A stretch of DNA of 23,935 nucleotides from assembly GCA_045645205.1 (NCBI GenBank), contig JAZRIJ010000076.1, positions 1-23,935 on the forward strand, given 5' to 3'. This document shows, one piece after another, positions 1-7,246 of the stretch. The notes beneath the pieces were generated by a model that made no database searches, had not been told where the DNA came from, and saw only the letters and a list, made by a program, of their open reading frames with translations. How positions within the stretch are numbered: position 1 is the first letter of the stretch; each line of letters starts with the position of its first letter. Made by a program: the position numbers and the translations under genes. The DNA comes from RGIG1995 sp045645205. GTDB taxonomy: Bacteria > Bacillota > Clostridia > Oscillospirales > CAG-272.

Positions 1-108
1 CTCGGTAAGATGGCGCACAGTGAACGTATAGGCAACGGCGTTGCAATAAATGTTCCCGGAAATCAGGACCAGAAGATATTCCTGTCGGGTGTAGAGTACT
101 TTAAATAA
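1..108 (+). CDS. 3' end of an unidentified protein
   Basis: An open frame enters from the left edge and runs 35 codons to TAA. The visible tail contains the motif NVPGNQDQKIFLSGVEYFK. I do not recognise the family from this fragment. The frame is judged real because it ends just before a strong intrinsic terminator on the same strand and its codon use resembles the neighbouring genes. Function, full length and start lie outside the window. Confidence 0.6.
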   Translation, partial: LGKMAHSERIGNGVAINVPGNQDQKIFLSGVEYFK

Positions 109-115
109 AAGAATC

Positions 116-154
116 AAGAGGAAGCTTATTTAAATGGCTTCCTCTTTTGTGTTT
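116..154 (+). terminator. Intrinsic terminator of the upstream partial gene
   Basis: A perfect 10-bp stem (116-125 with 137-146, AAGAGGAAGC/GCTTCCTCTT) encloses an 11-base loop and runs into a T-rich tail. It starts 8 bases after the stop codon of the partial gene and separates it from the next gene. Confidence 0.85.
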
Positions 155-231
155 AAGATAAAAATCTGTATTTGTCTGCTTTTTTGCAAAAGCCAAAAAT
201 TTTTTTGCTGTTTAAATAAAAGATTTTAATA

Positions 232-259
232 ACATAATTTTATGGTTTTGCATAGAATA
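232..259 (+). promoter_or_regulatory. Possible SigK-like (mother-cell) promoter
   Basis: AC at 232-233 is followed by 17 bases and CATAGAATA at 251-259. This fits the Bacillus SigK consensus AC-N17-CATANNNTA. It lies 34 bases ahead of the ATPase start. The region is very AT-rich, so a chance match is quite possible, and no clear sigma-A promoter was seen here instead. Confidence 0.3.
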
Positions 260-293
260 TCAATGAAAAGAATTGAAAGGGAGATATTTTTTA

Positions 294-1337
294 ATGCAGA
301 ACGAGAAGAAATACTTTGCCTCAGCAAATACTGAAAAGGGCTTTGTATGCTATTTTGACGAAATATACGGCGGACTTGATATGGTGTATGTGATAAAGGG
401 AGGGTCTGGGACTGGTAAATCAAGTTTTATTCGAAGTATTGCTGATGAAGCCGAAAAAAATAATTATTCGGTAGAATATTTTTACTGTTCGTCAGATCCG
501 TTATCTCTTGACGGAATAATAATAGAAGAATTAAAAACAGCTGTAATAGACGGTACTTCTCCTCATACATATGATCCTAAAGTGCCGGGGGTAAAGGATA
601 AAATAATAAACCTCGGTGATCATTGGAATGAAAAAATACTGCGGAAAAATGCAGATGAGATATGCGAAATAGTTCAAGCCAAGAGCACATTGTATAACAA
701 TGTATATAACTATCTTGCGGCGGCAGGTAGGGTAGAATCTGAAATAAAGATATGTAACAGACGTGCGGTCAAGTTTGAAAAAATGTATGCCGCAATAGGA
801 AGACTGAGCCGAGGTTGGAAAAATGGTTTGGACTTCAGTAAAAAAATACGACCTGTCGAAAGCATTTCCCATGCGGGACATATTATTTATGATACGTATC
901 ATCAACTGGCGGCAAATAAATATGTTATACGCGACCGATACGGAATAGGAAGCGTTTTTACGGAAATGCTTATGAAAACAGCCGAACAGAAAAAGCTTAA
1001 GGTTATTTACAGCCCTGGTTATCTTGATATATCTACTGTTTCGGCAATATATTTGCCCGAAGTAAGCTGTTCTTTTGTTATATCAGATGATGACGATGTA
1101 AACAAAAAACAGATTAATATGGATAGGTTTATTGACCTTGACGAGATAAGGAACAACAAGCAAAAGAACCGATTTGCAAGGCGTTGTTTAAATTCTTTAT
1201 ATGAGGGAGTTCAAAGAGGATTTGATGAAATTTACGGACTCCATTCAGCGCTTGAAAAGTACTATATAAACGCTATGGATTTTTCAAAAAACGACAAGCT
1301 TAATAAAACCGTTATGCAAGAAATATTTACAAGATAA
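294..1337 (+). CDS. Duplicated P-loop ATPase-like protein (PRK06851-type), second site degenerate
   Basis: 347 residues. The ATG at 294 is chosen because AAAGGGAG (276-283) lies 10 bases upstream; a TTG at 273 is in frame but has no such site. The N-terminal half has a Walker A motif, GGSGTGKSS (residues 36-44, Lys42), within YVIKGGSGTGKSS. The C-terminal half repeats the same fold: residues 210-222 read YVIRDRYGIGSVF, followed by a matching helix and strand pattern. In this copy Lys42 corresponds to Ser220 and Ser43 to Val221, so the second P-loop should not bind nucleotide normally. From memory, the family (spore-forming Firmicutes, function unknown) is usually about 365 residues with intact P-loops in both halves. 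The gene stands alone between terminators. Family assignment is fairly secure; the role is unknown. Confidence 0.85.
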   Translation: MQNEKKYFASANTEKGFVCYFDEIYGGLDMVYVIKGGSGTGKSSFIRSIADEAEKNNYSVEYFYCSSDPLSLDGIIIEELKTAVIDGTSPHTYDPKVPGVKDKIINLGDHWNEKILRKNADEICEIVQAKSTLYNNVYNYLAAAGRVESEIKICNRRAVKFEKMYAAIGRLSRGWKNGLDFSKKIRPVESISHAGHIIYDTYHQLAANKYVIRDRYGIGSVFTEMLMKTAEQKKLKVIYSPGYLDISTVSAIYLPEVSCSFVISDDDDVNKKQINMDRFIDLDEIRNNKQKNRFARRCLNSLYEGVQRGFDEIYGLHSALEKYYINAMDFSKNDKLNKTVMQEIFTR

Positions 1338-1387
1338 AATGTTTTTTCTGTACCTAAAAACAATACTGTAATAACACAGCAAAATAA

Positions 1388-1440
1388 TTCCCGCCGTGTA
1401 ACTTTGAGTGTGATAAAAGGGACTTAGGCGGGAAGTTTTT
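1388..1440. terminator. Intrinsic terminator between convergent genes
   Basis: An 8-bp stem TTCCCGCC/GGCGGGAA (1388-1395 with 1427-1434) closes a 31-base loop and is followed on the + strand by GTTTTT. The minus-strand reading ends in a weaker T-rich run. It lies between the ATPase (+) and the lipoprotein gene (-), so it may serve both. Confidence 0.6.
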
Positions 1441-1448
1441 ATGGATTT

Positions 1449-1760
1449 TTATTTACTTACAGGGTAATATATAAGACCGTTCATGGTAAGTGTGCCGTTG
1501 GGATTGATAGAATAATCAATAACCATAGCTTCTCCGTTGTTATCTATAGTAACTTGTTTTTCATCAACGAAATAGGTGTATTTTTCGTTTCCTTTTTTGA
1601 AGTAACCCTTGTCGGTAAATTCAATTCTATTTCCCTCGTGTTCCCATATTCCCACGATTTGATGTCCTGTAACATTTGAATTACAGGCTATTAAAAAAAG
1701 TATAGATAAGACAAACACAACAAAAGTACAGACAAATTTATGTTTTTTTGTTTTATTCAT
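1449..1760 (-). CDS. Small secreted lipoprotein, lipocalin/DUF5640-like
   Basis: 103 residues. A Lys-rich start and a hydrophobic stretch (about residues 9-25) end in the lipobox LIAC, so Cys26 should be lipidated and the protein held on the outer face of the membrane. The mature part is one small beta-rich domain beginning VGIWEHEGNRIEFTDKGYF. This resembles the short 'GxWE...F..dG' lipocalin-like/DUF5640-type domains seen in Firmicute lipoproteins; that match is by pattern only. GAGG upstream of the ATG at 1760 gives a usable ribosome-binding site. It is transcribed divergently from the 1905-5493 pair, with about 70 bases between its start and that promoter. No enzymatic motif was seen. Confidence 0.75.
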   Translation of the reverse strand: MNKTKKHKFVCTFVVFVLSILFLIACNSNVTGHQIVGIWEHEGNRIEFTDKGYFKKGNEKYTYFVDEKQVTIDNNGEAMVIDYSINPNGTLTMNGLIYYPVSK

Positions 1761-1828
1761 AGATTAACCTCACATAAAATAATATATTTATAGTATTACC
1801 GTAGTTTTTGTGTGTTAAACCTTCAACC

Positions 1829-1857
1829 TTGACACAAAATATTAAAAATGGTATAAT
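1829..1857 (+). promoter_or_regulatory. Consensus sigma-A promoter for the surface-protein operon
   Basis: TTGACA (1829-1834), a 17-base spacer and TATAAT (1852-1857), with TGG just before the -10 making an extended -10. It lies about 50 bases ahead of the ATG at 1905. A perfect match suggests strong constitutive transcription unless it is repressed. Confidence 0.85.
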
Positions 1858-1904
1858 ATAATGTAATAAACAATTTTAACGCTGTGTACAGAAAGGGTTA
1901 AAAT

Positions 1905-4145
1905 ATGGTTAAAATTAAAAATATACTAAAAAAACATATATTATTTATTGTTGTTGGATTGGTAATAATAGCGGTTGTTGCTTTACTTTTTTTAAAAAAA
2001 GATAACACGGACGAGCCCAAATATGAGCCGGCGCCTCCCGAAGCTCCCAGACTTTCTGCGATGGGGGTTTTGGGTGAAAATATTGATTTTTCACCCGAAG
2101 TAAGATATTATGAGATAGACCTTCCGAGCGGAAATCCTATTATACCTGAAATATGGGCAACGACTGTTTCCGATGAGGTTGAGCTTGTTATTTATCAAGC
2201 TTTTTTTTCCAAGGATGCAACCGATGCATCAGCAAGACTGTATCTTGATGACGGTGAGTTCAAGAACAGCTATGAAGTAAAATTTATAAAGAAAAGCTCA
2301 AAGGGATTTGTGCTTCAGTATGATGACAGATATACTTTTGTACCGGACTATACTCTAAAAGAGGGAGAAATGTTTACTTTTTCTGTTGAGTCGGAGGATA
2401 GGAACATTGAGGTTGATGCAAACGGTGTTGTGTGCGCAACGGGAATAAGTGAAAAAATTTCTTCCGTAAACGCATACGTTGGAGAAACGCTTGTTGATAC
2501 CATGACTGTAACAAAAACAACCAAGGCACCGCTCAACATGTTTATTATTGCAGGTCAGGGTAATGCGGCAGGTGAGGGCGGTAATGCTGATGAAAGCGTA
2601 AAGACTTTGCCGGGAACTGCATATACTGCCGAGCTTGATGACAGATTGTTTCAAATGAAGGATATTTCATCAGGAAGACAGGGGTTTACACCTGCATTGG
2701 CAGAAAAGTGGTATTCGCTCACGAGCGAGAAAGCGCTGTTTATTCAGACGGCGGTGTCTGACGTTTCGGTTACAAAATGGACTGCTGACGGCGAGGCGTA
2801 CAAAATGGCAGATACACGTATAAGCTTTTTTACAGAATTGTTGGAAGACGAAGCTTCTCCGTATATACTGAAGAAAAAATTCTGCATATGGCTTCAGGGA
2901 GAATGGGATATTGCTCACGGCATGACAGCAGAAGAGTATATTTACTATTTTAAGGATTTTTACAACAATTTAAATAATGATGTAAAACCCGATATGACAG
3001 CGATCATTCCGGTACGTTCCTCTCTTGCATTGACTGAGGGAGAAAAGAAGATTGAGCCTGTATGCGCCGCGCAGTATATGCTCGGAAACATGTTTGATAC
3101 ATTGAGGATTATTACAAGACTTACCGAAACTGCGAGTATTGAAAATGGTTTTGTAAGCGAAGGAAATCTTTATTATACCCAAAACGGTTACAATCTGATT
3201 GGAAGCGATGTAGCTTACAATCTCTATAATTGCTATAGTTCCGGTACCGATAAAACTGTGAGAGAAATCGAACTTTTCAGCAATACACACAAAGACTTAT
3301 TTGAGTACGATCAGACAGTAAAGATGAAAAGTGATGATGAAATACGTACAGTGACCGTTGTAATGCCTTTGTATGCAAACAGTACAAAGGTAACTGTAAT
3401 ATATGATGAAAAAAATTTGTCGTATTCTGAGGGAGGCGTTATAAGTATAGCCGAAGGCAGTCAAGTCAGCACAGTATCGAAAATTGCCTTTGAGTGCGGC
3501 GGTGTTGATTTTAAGTTGAACATAGAATATATTGGAGATGAAGCTCTTATTGATGTAGAACGTACAACGTATACATGGGAATTTAACGATCTTCAAAATG
3601 AGGAGGGTACAAATTCTCTTAGTCTTTCCGAACGCTCAAAAAATGATATGTATTCTCTTGAAGGCGGAGTTCTTGTTTCTCTCGAGAGACAGGTGGATTT
3701 TATGTTTACAAAATCAATAGAGATTACATCTGAAACCGACTGGGATATCGAGTGGAATGGTATGCTGAACGATAACAGCATTATTCTTGGAAATGAGTTC
3801 AGCACGAGGGGATATATATATCTTGCACCTTTTGCACAGAATATGGGTTATTCGGCGAGGCTGGTTGACAATGATGGTCAGACATTTTATTTGCCTTACA
3901 GAGAATATATTGAGAGTAACAGACAGGTAAATTCCTGGAGGATAAATTATACAAAAGAAACAAAAAATATAACTCTATACCTAAACGGTACCGTTGTATC
4001 TGAGTATAAGACAGAAAAGCCGTTTGCTTTCACTTTTACAAATCTTTTGGGAAGATACGGAAGTGAAAATGTAAACTATTGTTATACTGGAAGTATTGAT
4101 ATGCTTAGAATCTCGTTTTATACTTATAATAGTATGGTTGAGTAA
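1905..4145 (+). CDS. Membrane-anchored SGNH/SASA-like pseudoesterase with lectin-like C-terminus
   Basis: 746 residues, with AAAGGG ahead of the ATG. A single hydrophobic segment (about 13-32) followed by a Pro-rich spacer suggests an N-terminal anchor with the rest outside the cell. Domains in order: a cadherin-like beta-sandwich (about 50-130), an Ig-like segment (to about 208), a sialate-O-acetylesterase-like SGNH domain (about 210-445), another beta region, and a LamG/concanavalin-like domain (about 555-746). In the SGNH domain, block I is GQGNAAG (217-223) where active enzymes have GQSNMAG, so the nucleophile Ser is Gly219. The WLQGEWD block (329-335) is kept. The Asp-x-x-His block reads GNLY (420-423), so both remaining catalytic residues are replaced. 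It is therefore probably a glycan-binding pseudoenzyme. It is co-transcribed with the next gene. Confidence 0.8.
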   Translation: MVKIKNILKKHILFIVVGLVIIAVVALLFLKKDNTDEPKYEPAPPEAPRLSAMGVLGENIDFSPEVRYYEIDLPSGNPIIPEIWATTVSDEVELVIYQAFFSKDATDASARLYLDDGEFKNSYEVKFIKKSSKGFVLQYDDRYTFVPDYTLKEGEMFTFSVESEDRNIEVDANGVVCATGISEKISSVNAYVGETLVDTMTVTKTTKAPLNMFIIAGQGNAAGEGGNADESVKTLPGTAYTAELDDRLFQMKDISSGRQGFTPALAEKWYSLTSEKALFIQTAVSDVSVTKWTADGEAYKMADTRISFFTELLEDEASPYILKKKFCIWLQGEWDIAHGMTAEEYIYYFKDFYNNLNNDVKPDMTAIIPVRSSLALTEGEKKIEPVCAAQYMLGNMFDTLRIITRLTETASIENGFVSEGNLYYTQNGYNLIGSDVAYNLYNCYSSGTDKTVREIELFSNTHKDLFEYDQTVKMKSDDEIRTVTVVMPLYANSTKVTVIYDEKNLSYSEGGVISIAEGSQVSTVSKIAFECGGVDFKLNIEYIGDEALIDVERTTYTWEFNDLQNEEGTNSLSLSERSKNDMYSLEGGVLVSLERQVDFMFTKSIEITSETDWDIEWNGMLNDNSIILGNEFSTRGYIYLAPFAQNMGYSARLVDNDGQTFYLPYREYIESNRQVNSWRINYTKETKNITLYLNGTVVSEYKTEKPFAFTFTNLLGRYGSENVNYCYTGSIDMLRISFYTYNSMVE

Positions 4146-4167
4146 AAATATATAAGGAGACATTGTA

Positions 4168-5493
4168 ATGAGCGAAAGAAAAATAATCAAATACTGTATT
4201 GCCGTCATTTTGCTGATGCTCATATCAGTGTTTTTTGGTTTGATTTCTCTCAGAGCGCAGACAAATACAATTTTTTTAAGAGACGGCGGAATTGGTGACG
4301 GAACATCATATGAAAATGCTATTGGGGATTTTAAAGAAGCGGTAAGAAAACTTGCGGATACGGGCGGTAAGATCGTTATATGCGGAAAATACACTTATAA
4401 CGAGCTTATAAACCTTTCTAAAAAAAGCGGTACCTCAAACGGTGACAGAGTTATTACTGTTACAAGTGTAGACGGAGAAAATGATTACCGTTTGACTGAC
4501 AACGCGATGCTTTGCGCGGGGGACAAAAACGGCAGTGCAAATATGATTCTTGCAGGTAGCTTTGTGTTTGAAAATTTGAGTATTGTTACTGAGGGAAGCG
4601 ATAAAGTGCGTGCTATTATCTGCGGAGGATACGATACTGTCTTCGGAGAGGGAATAGTGTGCAAAAAACAGGGAGATGCTCCGTATATTTCGGTTGTTGG
4701 GGTATCTTTTGGAGAAATAACATCTGTTTCTGAGTGCAGACTAACGGTTAAAAGCGGAACATACAATAATGTTTGCGCAGGAAACAGAGACGGATCTTTA
4801 TCGGGGAACACAACACTTGTAATTGAAGGTGGTACTTTTGATGGAAGTGTTTCAGCTTCGGGATATATAAACGAAGGCGGTTTACAAAATGGAAATGCAT
4901 ACTTGACTGTAAACGGCGGAATCTTTCACGGATCTGTGGGGGCATTGACAGATATTAACGAAGATTTTATTTTGACCGTAAACGGCGGAACATTCAGAAA
5001 GGATATAACGGCATTGGGAAAATATAACACTGTTGATATAAACGGTGGTGTTTTGCAGAATGTTAGTACGATAAAGATAGCCGATTATATTGTTCCCTCG
5101 CCAGAAACGGACAGAAACGGTAATGCTGTACAGACAGAAGAGGGCGATATAAAAAAGAGTGCAGTAAATATAAACAGCTACAGCGGGAATGTAAAAAAGT
5201 TTGTTGAAAAGATAGAGGGAGAGGGCGTTACGGTAAACATAAATACTTTGGGCGGAATTGATATTGAAACCACAGACAGTTCAGATACTATAAAAACTTC
5301 TCCTGAGACATACAAGCCTGCGACTGATGAACTATTGGAAACTGATGCGCCCGAAAGCGAAAAAAAAGACCAAGAGAGAGTATATTTACTCGGTTCTCGA
5401 AACAAAACGGTAATCGCAGTGGCATCAATAGGGGCACTTTTGGCACTGTCAGTTATAATACTTGCATACCGCTCGGTATATAGGAAGAAATAA
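4168..5493 (+). CDS. Exported beta-helix repeat protein with C-terminal membrane anchor
   Basis: 441 residues. The ATG follows AAGGAG and lies 22 bases after the previous stop, so the two genes form an operon. The N-terminus has a signal-like hydrophobic segment (about 8-28). The middle (about 190-310) carries five imperfect repeats around a core such as LTVNGGTF/LVIEGGTF/LTVKSGTY, each 20-35 residues, as expected for turns of a parallel beta-helix. An acidic Thr/Glu/Ser linker follows. The end is a hydrophobic helix (about 417-436) with a RSVYRKK tail, the layout of a C-terminal anchor. No LPxTG motif precedes it, so a sortase substrate is unlikely. Function unknown; a structural or glycan-contacting surface protein is inferred from the fold. 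Confidence 0.75.
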   Translation: MSERKIIKYCIAVILLMLISVFFGLISLRAQTNTIFLRDGGIGDGTSYENAIGDFKEAVRKLADTGGKIVICGKYTYNELINLSKKSGTSNGDRVITVTSVDGENDYRLTDNAMLCAGDKNGSANMILAGSFVFENLSIVTEGSDKVRAIICGGYDTVFGEGIVCKKQGDAPYISVVGVSFGEITSVSECRLTVKSGTYNNVCAGNRDGSLSGNTTLVIEGGTFDGSVSASGYINEGGLQNGNAYLTVNGGIFHGSVGALTDINEDFILTVNGGTFRKDITALGKYNTVDINGGVLQNVSTIKIADYIVPSPETDRNGNAVQTEEGDIKKSAVNINSYSGNVKKFVEKIEGEGVTVNINTLGGIDIETTDSSDTIKTSPETYKPATDELLETDAPESEKKDQERVYLLGSRNKTVIAVASIGALLALSVIILAYRSVYRKK

Positions 5494-5498
5494 ATATA

Positions 5499-5538
5499 AA
5501 AAAACACAGTAAAGGATTAATTTTTTACTGTGTTTTTT
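5499..5538. terminator. Bidirectional intrinsic terminator
   Basis: A 15-bp stem (5499-5513 with 5524-5538) of A6-CACAGTAAA paired with TTTACTGTG-T6, with a 10-base loop. The A and T flanks give U-tracts in both directions. It sits between the converging beta-helix and glutamate dehydrogenase genes. Confidence 0.9.
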
Positions 5539-5553
5539 GTTATAAAATATTTG

Positions 5554-6900
5554 TTACATAATACCTTGTGCCATCATAGCATTGGCAACCTTAAGGAAAC
5601 CTGCTATATTTGCGCCTGCAACAAGGTCATATCCGAGACCGTATTCCTCAGCTTTTCTTGCCGATTCATCGTGTATGTTCTTCATTATATTGTGAAGTTT
5701 CTCGTTTACCTCTTCTTCCGACCAACTGTAACGCATGCTGTTCTGACTCATTTCAAGAGCCGAAACCGCAACGCCGCCTGCATTTGCAGCTTTAGAGGGA
5801 CCGACAGCCAAAACATTTTGTTTAATGTATTTTAGTGCATCATTAGTTGTTGACATATTCGAAACTTCGATATAGTATTTTGTTCCGTTTTCAACGATCT
5901 TACGCGCTTCTGTGATATCAACTTCGTTCTGAGTAGCGCAGGGCATAATAATATCTGCTTTTACTTCCCAGGGTTTTTTGCCCTTTATAAATTTTGCTTT
6001 TGGATATTTTGTAACATAATCTTCTGCTTTGTCTCTGCCCGATGCGCGCATTTCAAGAAGGTAATCAACCTTATCTCCTGTAATTCCTTCTTCGTCATAG
6101 ATATAGCCGTCTGGGCCTGATATAGTAACAACCTTTGCTCCAAGCTGTTCAGCTTTTTTACAAACCCCCCAAGCAACATTACCGAAGCCAGAAATTGCAA
6201 TAGTCTTGTTGGAGATTGTTTCGTCAAAATGACGTAATACTTCAACTGCGTAATATACAGCTCCGTAGCCGGTAGCTTCGGGTCTTATAAGAGAACCGCC
6301 GTAGCTGAGGGATTTGCCTGTAATAACTCCGTTTTCAAAGCATCCCTTAATTCTTTTATATTGACCGAAGAGATATCCTATTTCTCTTGCTCCTACGCCT
6401 ATATCACCTGCAGGTATGTCAATATCGGGTCCTATATGTCTGTAGAGCTCTGTCATATAGCTCTGACAGAATCTCATGATCTCGCCGTCGCTTTTTCCTC
6501 TCGGGTCAAAGTCTGAGCCGCCTTTTGCGCCGCCGATTGGAAGTCCTGTCAAGCTGTTTTTAAAAATCTGCTCAAATCCGAGAAATTTCATAATGCCCAT
6601 GTAAACAGAAGGGTGAAAACGAAGTCCGCCCTTGTATGGACCTATGGCGGAATTAAACTGCACTCTATATCCTCGGTTGACATTGACCTTACCGTTATCA
6701 TCTACCCATGTAACTCTAAAAGAGAGCTGTCTGTCAGGCTCTGCCATTCTTTCAAGCAATCCGGTCTTTTCATATTCGGGATGTCTGTCTACGACAGCGG
6801 AAAGACTTTCATAAACTTCTTCTACTGTCTGAATAAATTCCGGTTCGTATTTGTTACGGGCTTTGATCTGTTCGATCGTTTCTTGAATATACTTATTCAT
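5554..6900 (-). CDS. gdhA: Glutamate dehydrogenase (hexameric, family I)
   Basis: 448 residues, the usual length. It catalyses 2-oxoglutarate + ammonium + NAD(P)H to glutamate and the reverse. The ATG at 6900 is chosen because AGGAGG lies 5 bases upstream and the N-terminus then matches clostridial enzymes; an upstream in-frame ATG at 6930 has no such site. Catalytic and substrate residues are in place: Lys90 in GPYKGGLRFHPS, Lys114, Lys126 in PIGGAKGG, and Asp166 in PAGDIGVGAREIGYL. Each is offset by one from the well-studied Clostridium symbiosum enzyme. The nucleotide fold has GFGNVAWG followed by SGPDGYIYD, as in that NAD enzyme, but cofactor choice cannot be settled by eye. It has its own promoter (6957-6986) and is divergent from xpt. 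Confidence 0.95.
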   Translation of the reverse strand: MNKYIQETIEQIKARNKYEPEFIQTVEEVYESLSAVVDRHPEYEKTGLLERMAEPDRQLSFRVTWVDDNGKVNVNRGYRVQFNSAIGPYKGGLRFHPSVYMGIMKFLGFEQIFKNSLTGLPIGGAKGGSDFDPRGKSDGEIMRFCQSYMTELYRHIGPDIDIPAGDIGVGAREIGYLFGQYKRIKGCFENGVITGKSLSYGGSLIRPEATGYGAVYYAVEVLRHFDETISNKTIAISGFGNVAWGVCKKAEQLGAKVVTISGPDGYIYDEEGITGDKVDYLLEMRASGRDKAEDYVTKYPKAKFIKGKKPWEVKADIIMPCATQNEVDITEARKIVENGTKYYIEVSNMSTTNDALKYIKQNVLAVGPSKAANAGGVAVSALEMSQNSMRYSWSEEEVNEKLHNIMKNIHDESARKAEEYGLGYDLVAGANIAGFLKVANAMMAQGIM

Positions 6901-6956
6901 GATATCCTCCTGTTTTTTGTACTGCCCCAATTATACTTTTCGGGGAACCTGATATT

Positions 6957-6986
6957 ATTATACTGCATTGTATTTAAATATGTCAA
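6957..6986 (-). promoter_or_regulatory. Sigma-A promoter of gdhA
   Basis: Reading the minus strand, TTGACA (6986-6981), an 18-base spacer and TATAAT (6962-6957). It lies about 57 bases ahead of the gdhA ATG. Confidence 0.8.
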
Positions 6987-7027
6987 CGTAAATAATTCAC
7001 TAAATTAAAAGGGCTTTTGAATTAATT

Positions 7028-7044
7028 TTGTGAAGTATTTACAA
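7028..7044. promoter_or_regulatory. Operator-like palindrome upstream of gdhA
   Basis: TTGTGAAGTATTTACAA is a 17-base near-palindrome (7+3+7, one mismatched pair). It lies about 42 bases upstream of the gdhA -35 and about 140 bases upstream of the xpt -35. It partly resembles Rex (TTGTGAA-N4-TTCACAA) and Crp/Fnr-type sites but fits neither exactly. Binding by a regulator is inference. Confidence 0.35.
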
Positions 7045-7054
7045 AAAAATAAGG

Positions 7055-7140
7055 GTGTGAACTTAATTTAATTAATTTTATCGAGTGTTAACTTAATAAA
7101 ATTAAGTTTTTGGTGTAAACTTTTTGTTGTTTAAAAAGTT
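7055..7140. repeat. Three GTGTnAACTT direct repeats with nested inverted repeats
   Basis: GTGTGAACTTAAT (from 7055), GTGTTAACTTAAT (from 7085) and GTGTAAACTTTTT (from 7113) recur at 30- and 28-base spacing. The second is also half of AACTTAAT-AAA-ATTAAGTT (7090-7108), and the third is half of AACTTTTT...AAAAAGTT (7118-7140). Together with the palindrome at 7028 they fill much of the 346-base gap between gdhA and xpt, which otherwise holds only the two promoters and ribosome-binding sites. A regulator-binding array is inferred. Confidence 0.4.
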
Positions 7141-7183
7141 GTACCGCGAATATAGTAAAATTGTTAAAAACTATTGAAAAAAA

Positions 7184-7213
7184 TTGTCAAATAGTGTACA
7201 ATTAAGGTATAAT
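7184..7213 (+). promoter_or_regulatory. Promoter of the xpt-nucleoside transporter operon
   Basis: TTGTCA (7184-7189), an 18-base spacer and TATAAT (7208-7213). The expected transcript start is near 7220, leaving a leader of about 27 bases, too short for a purine riboswitch. Confidence 0.7.
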
Positions 7214-7246
7214 TTGTTTCTGCTGTATTAATAGGGAGATAAAACA

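Noticed and set aside
5370..5490. Sortase (LPxTG) signal at the C-terminus of the beta-helix protein
   Set aside because: The segment before the hydrophobic helix reads VYLLGSRNK, with no LPxTG-like motif.
5530..5835. Plus-strand frame opposite the end of gdhA
   Set aside because: It overlaps the terminator and a clear conserved gene, with no ribosome site.
7028..7044. Firm call of a Rex operator
   Set aside because: The right half (TTTACAA) and the 3-base spacer differ from the TTGTGAA-N4-TTCACAA consensus, so it is listed only as operator-like.
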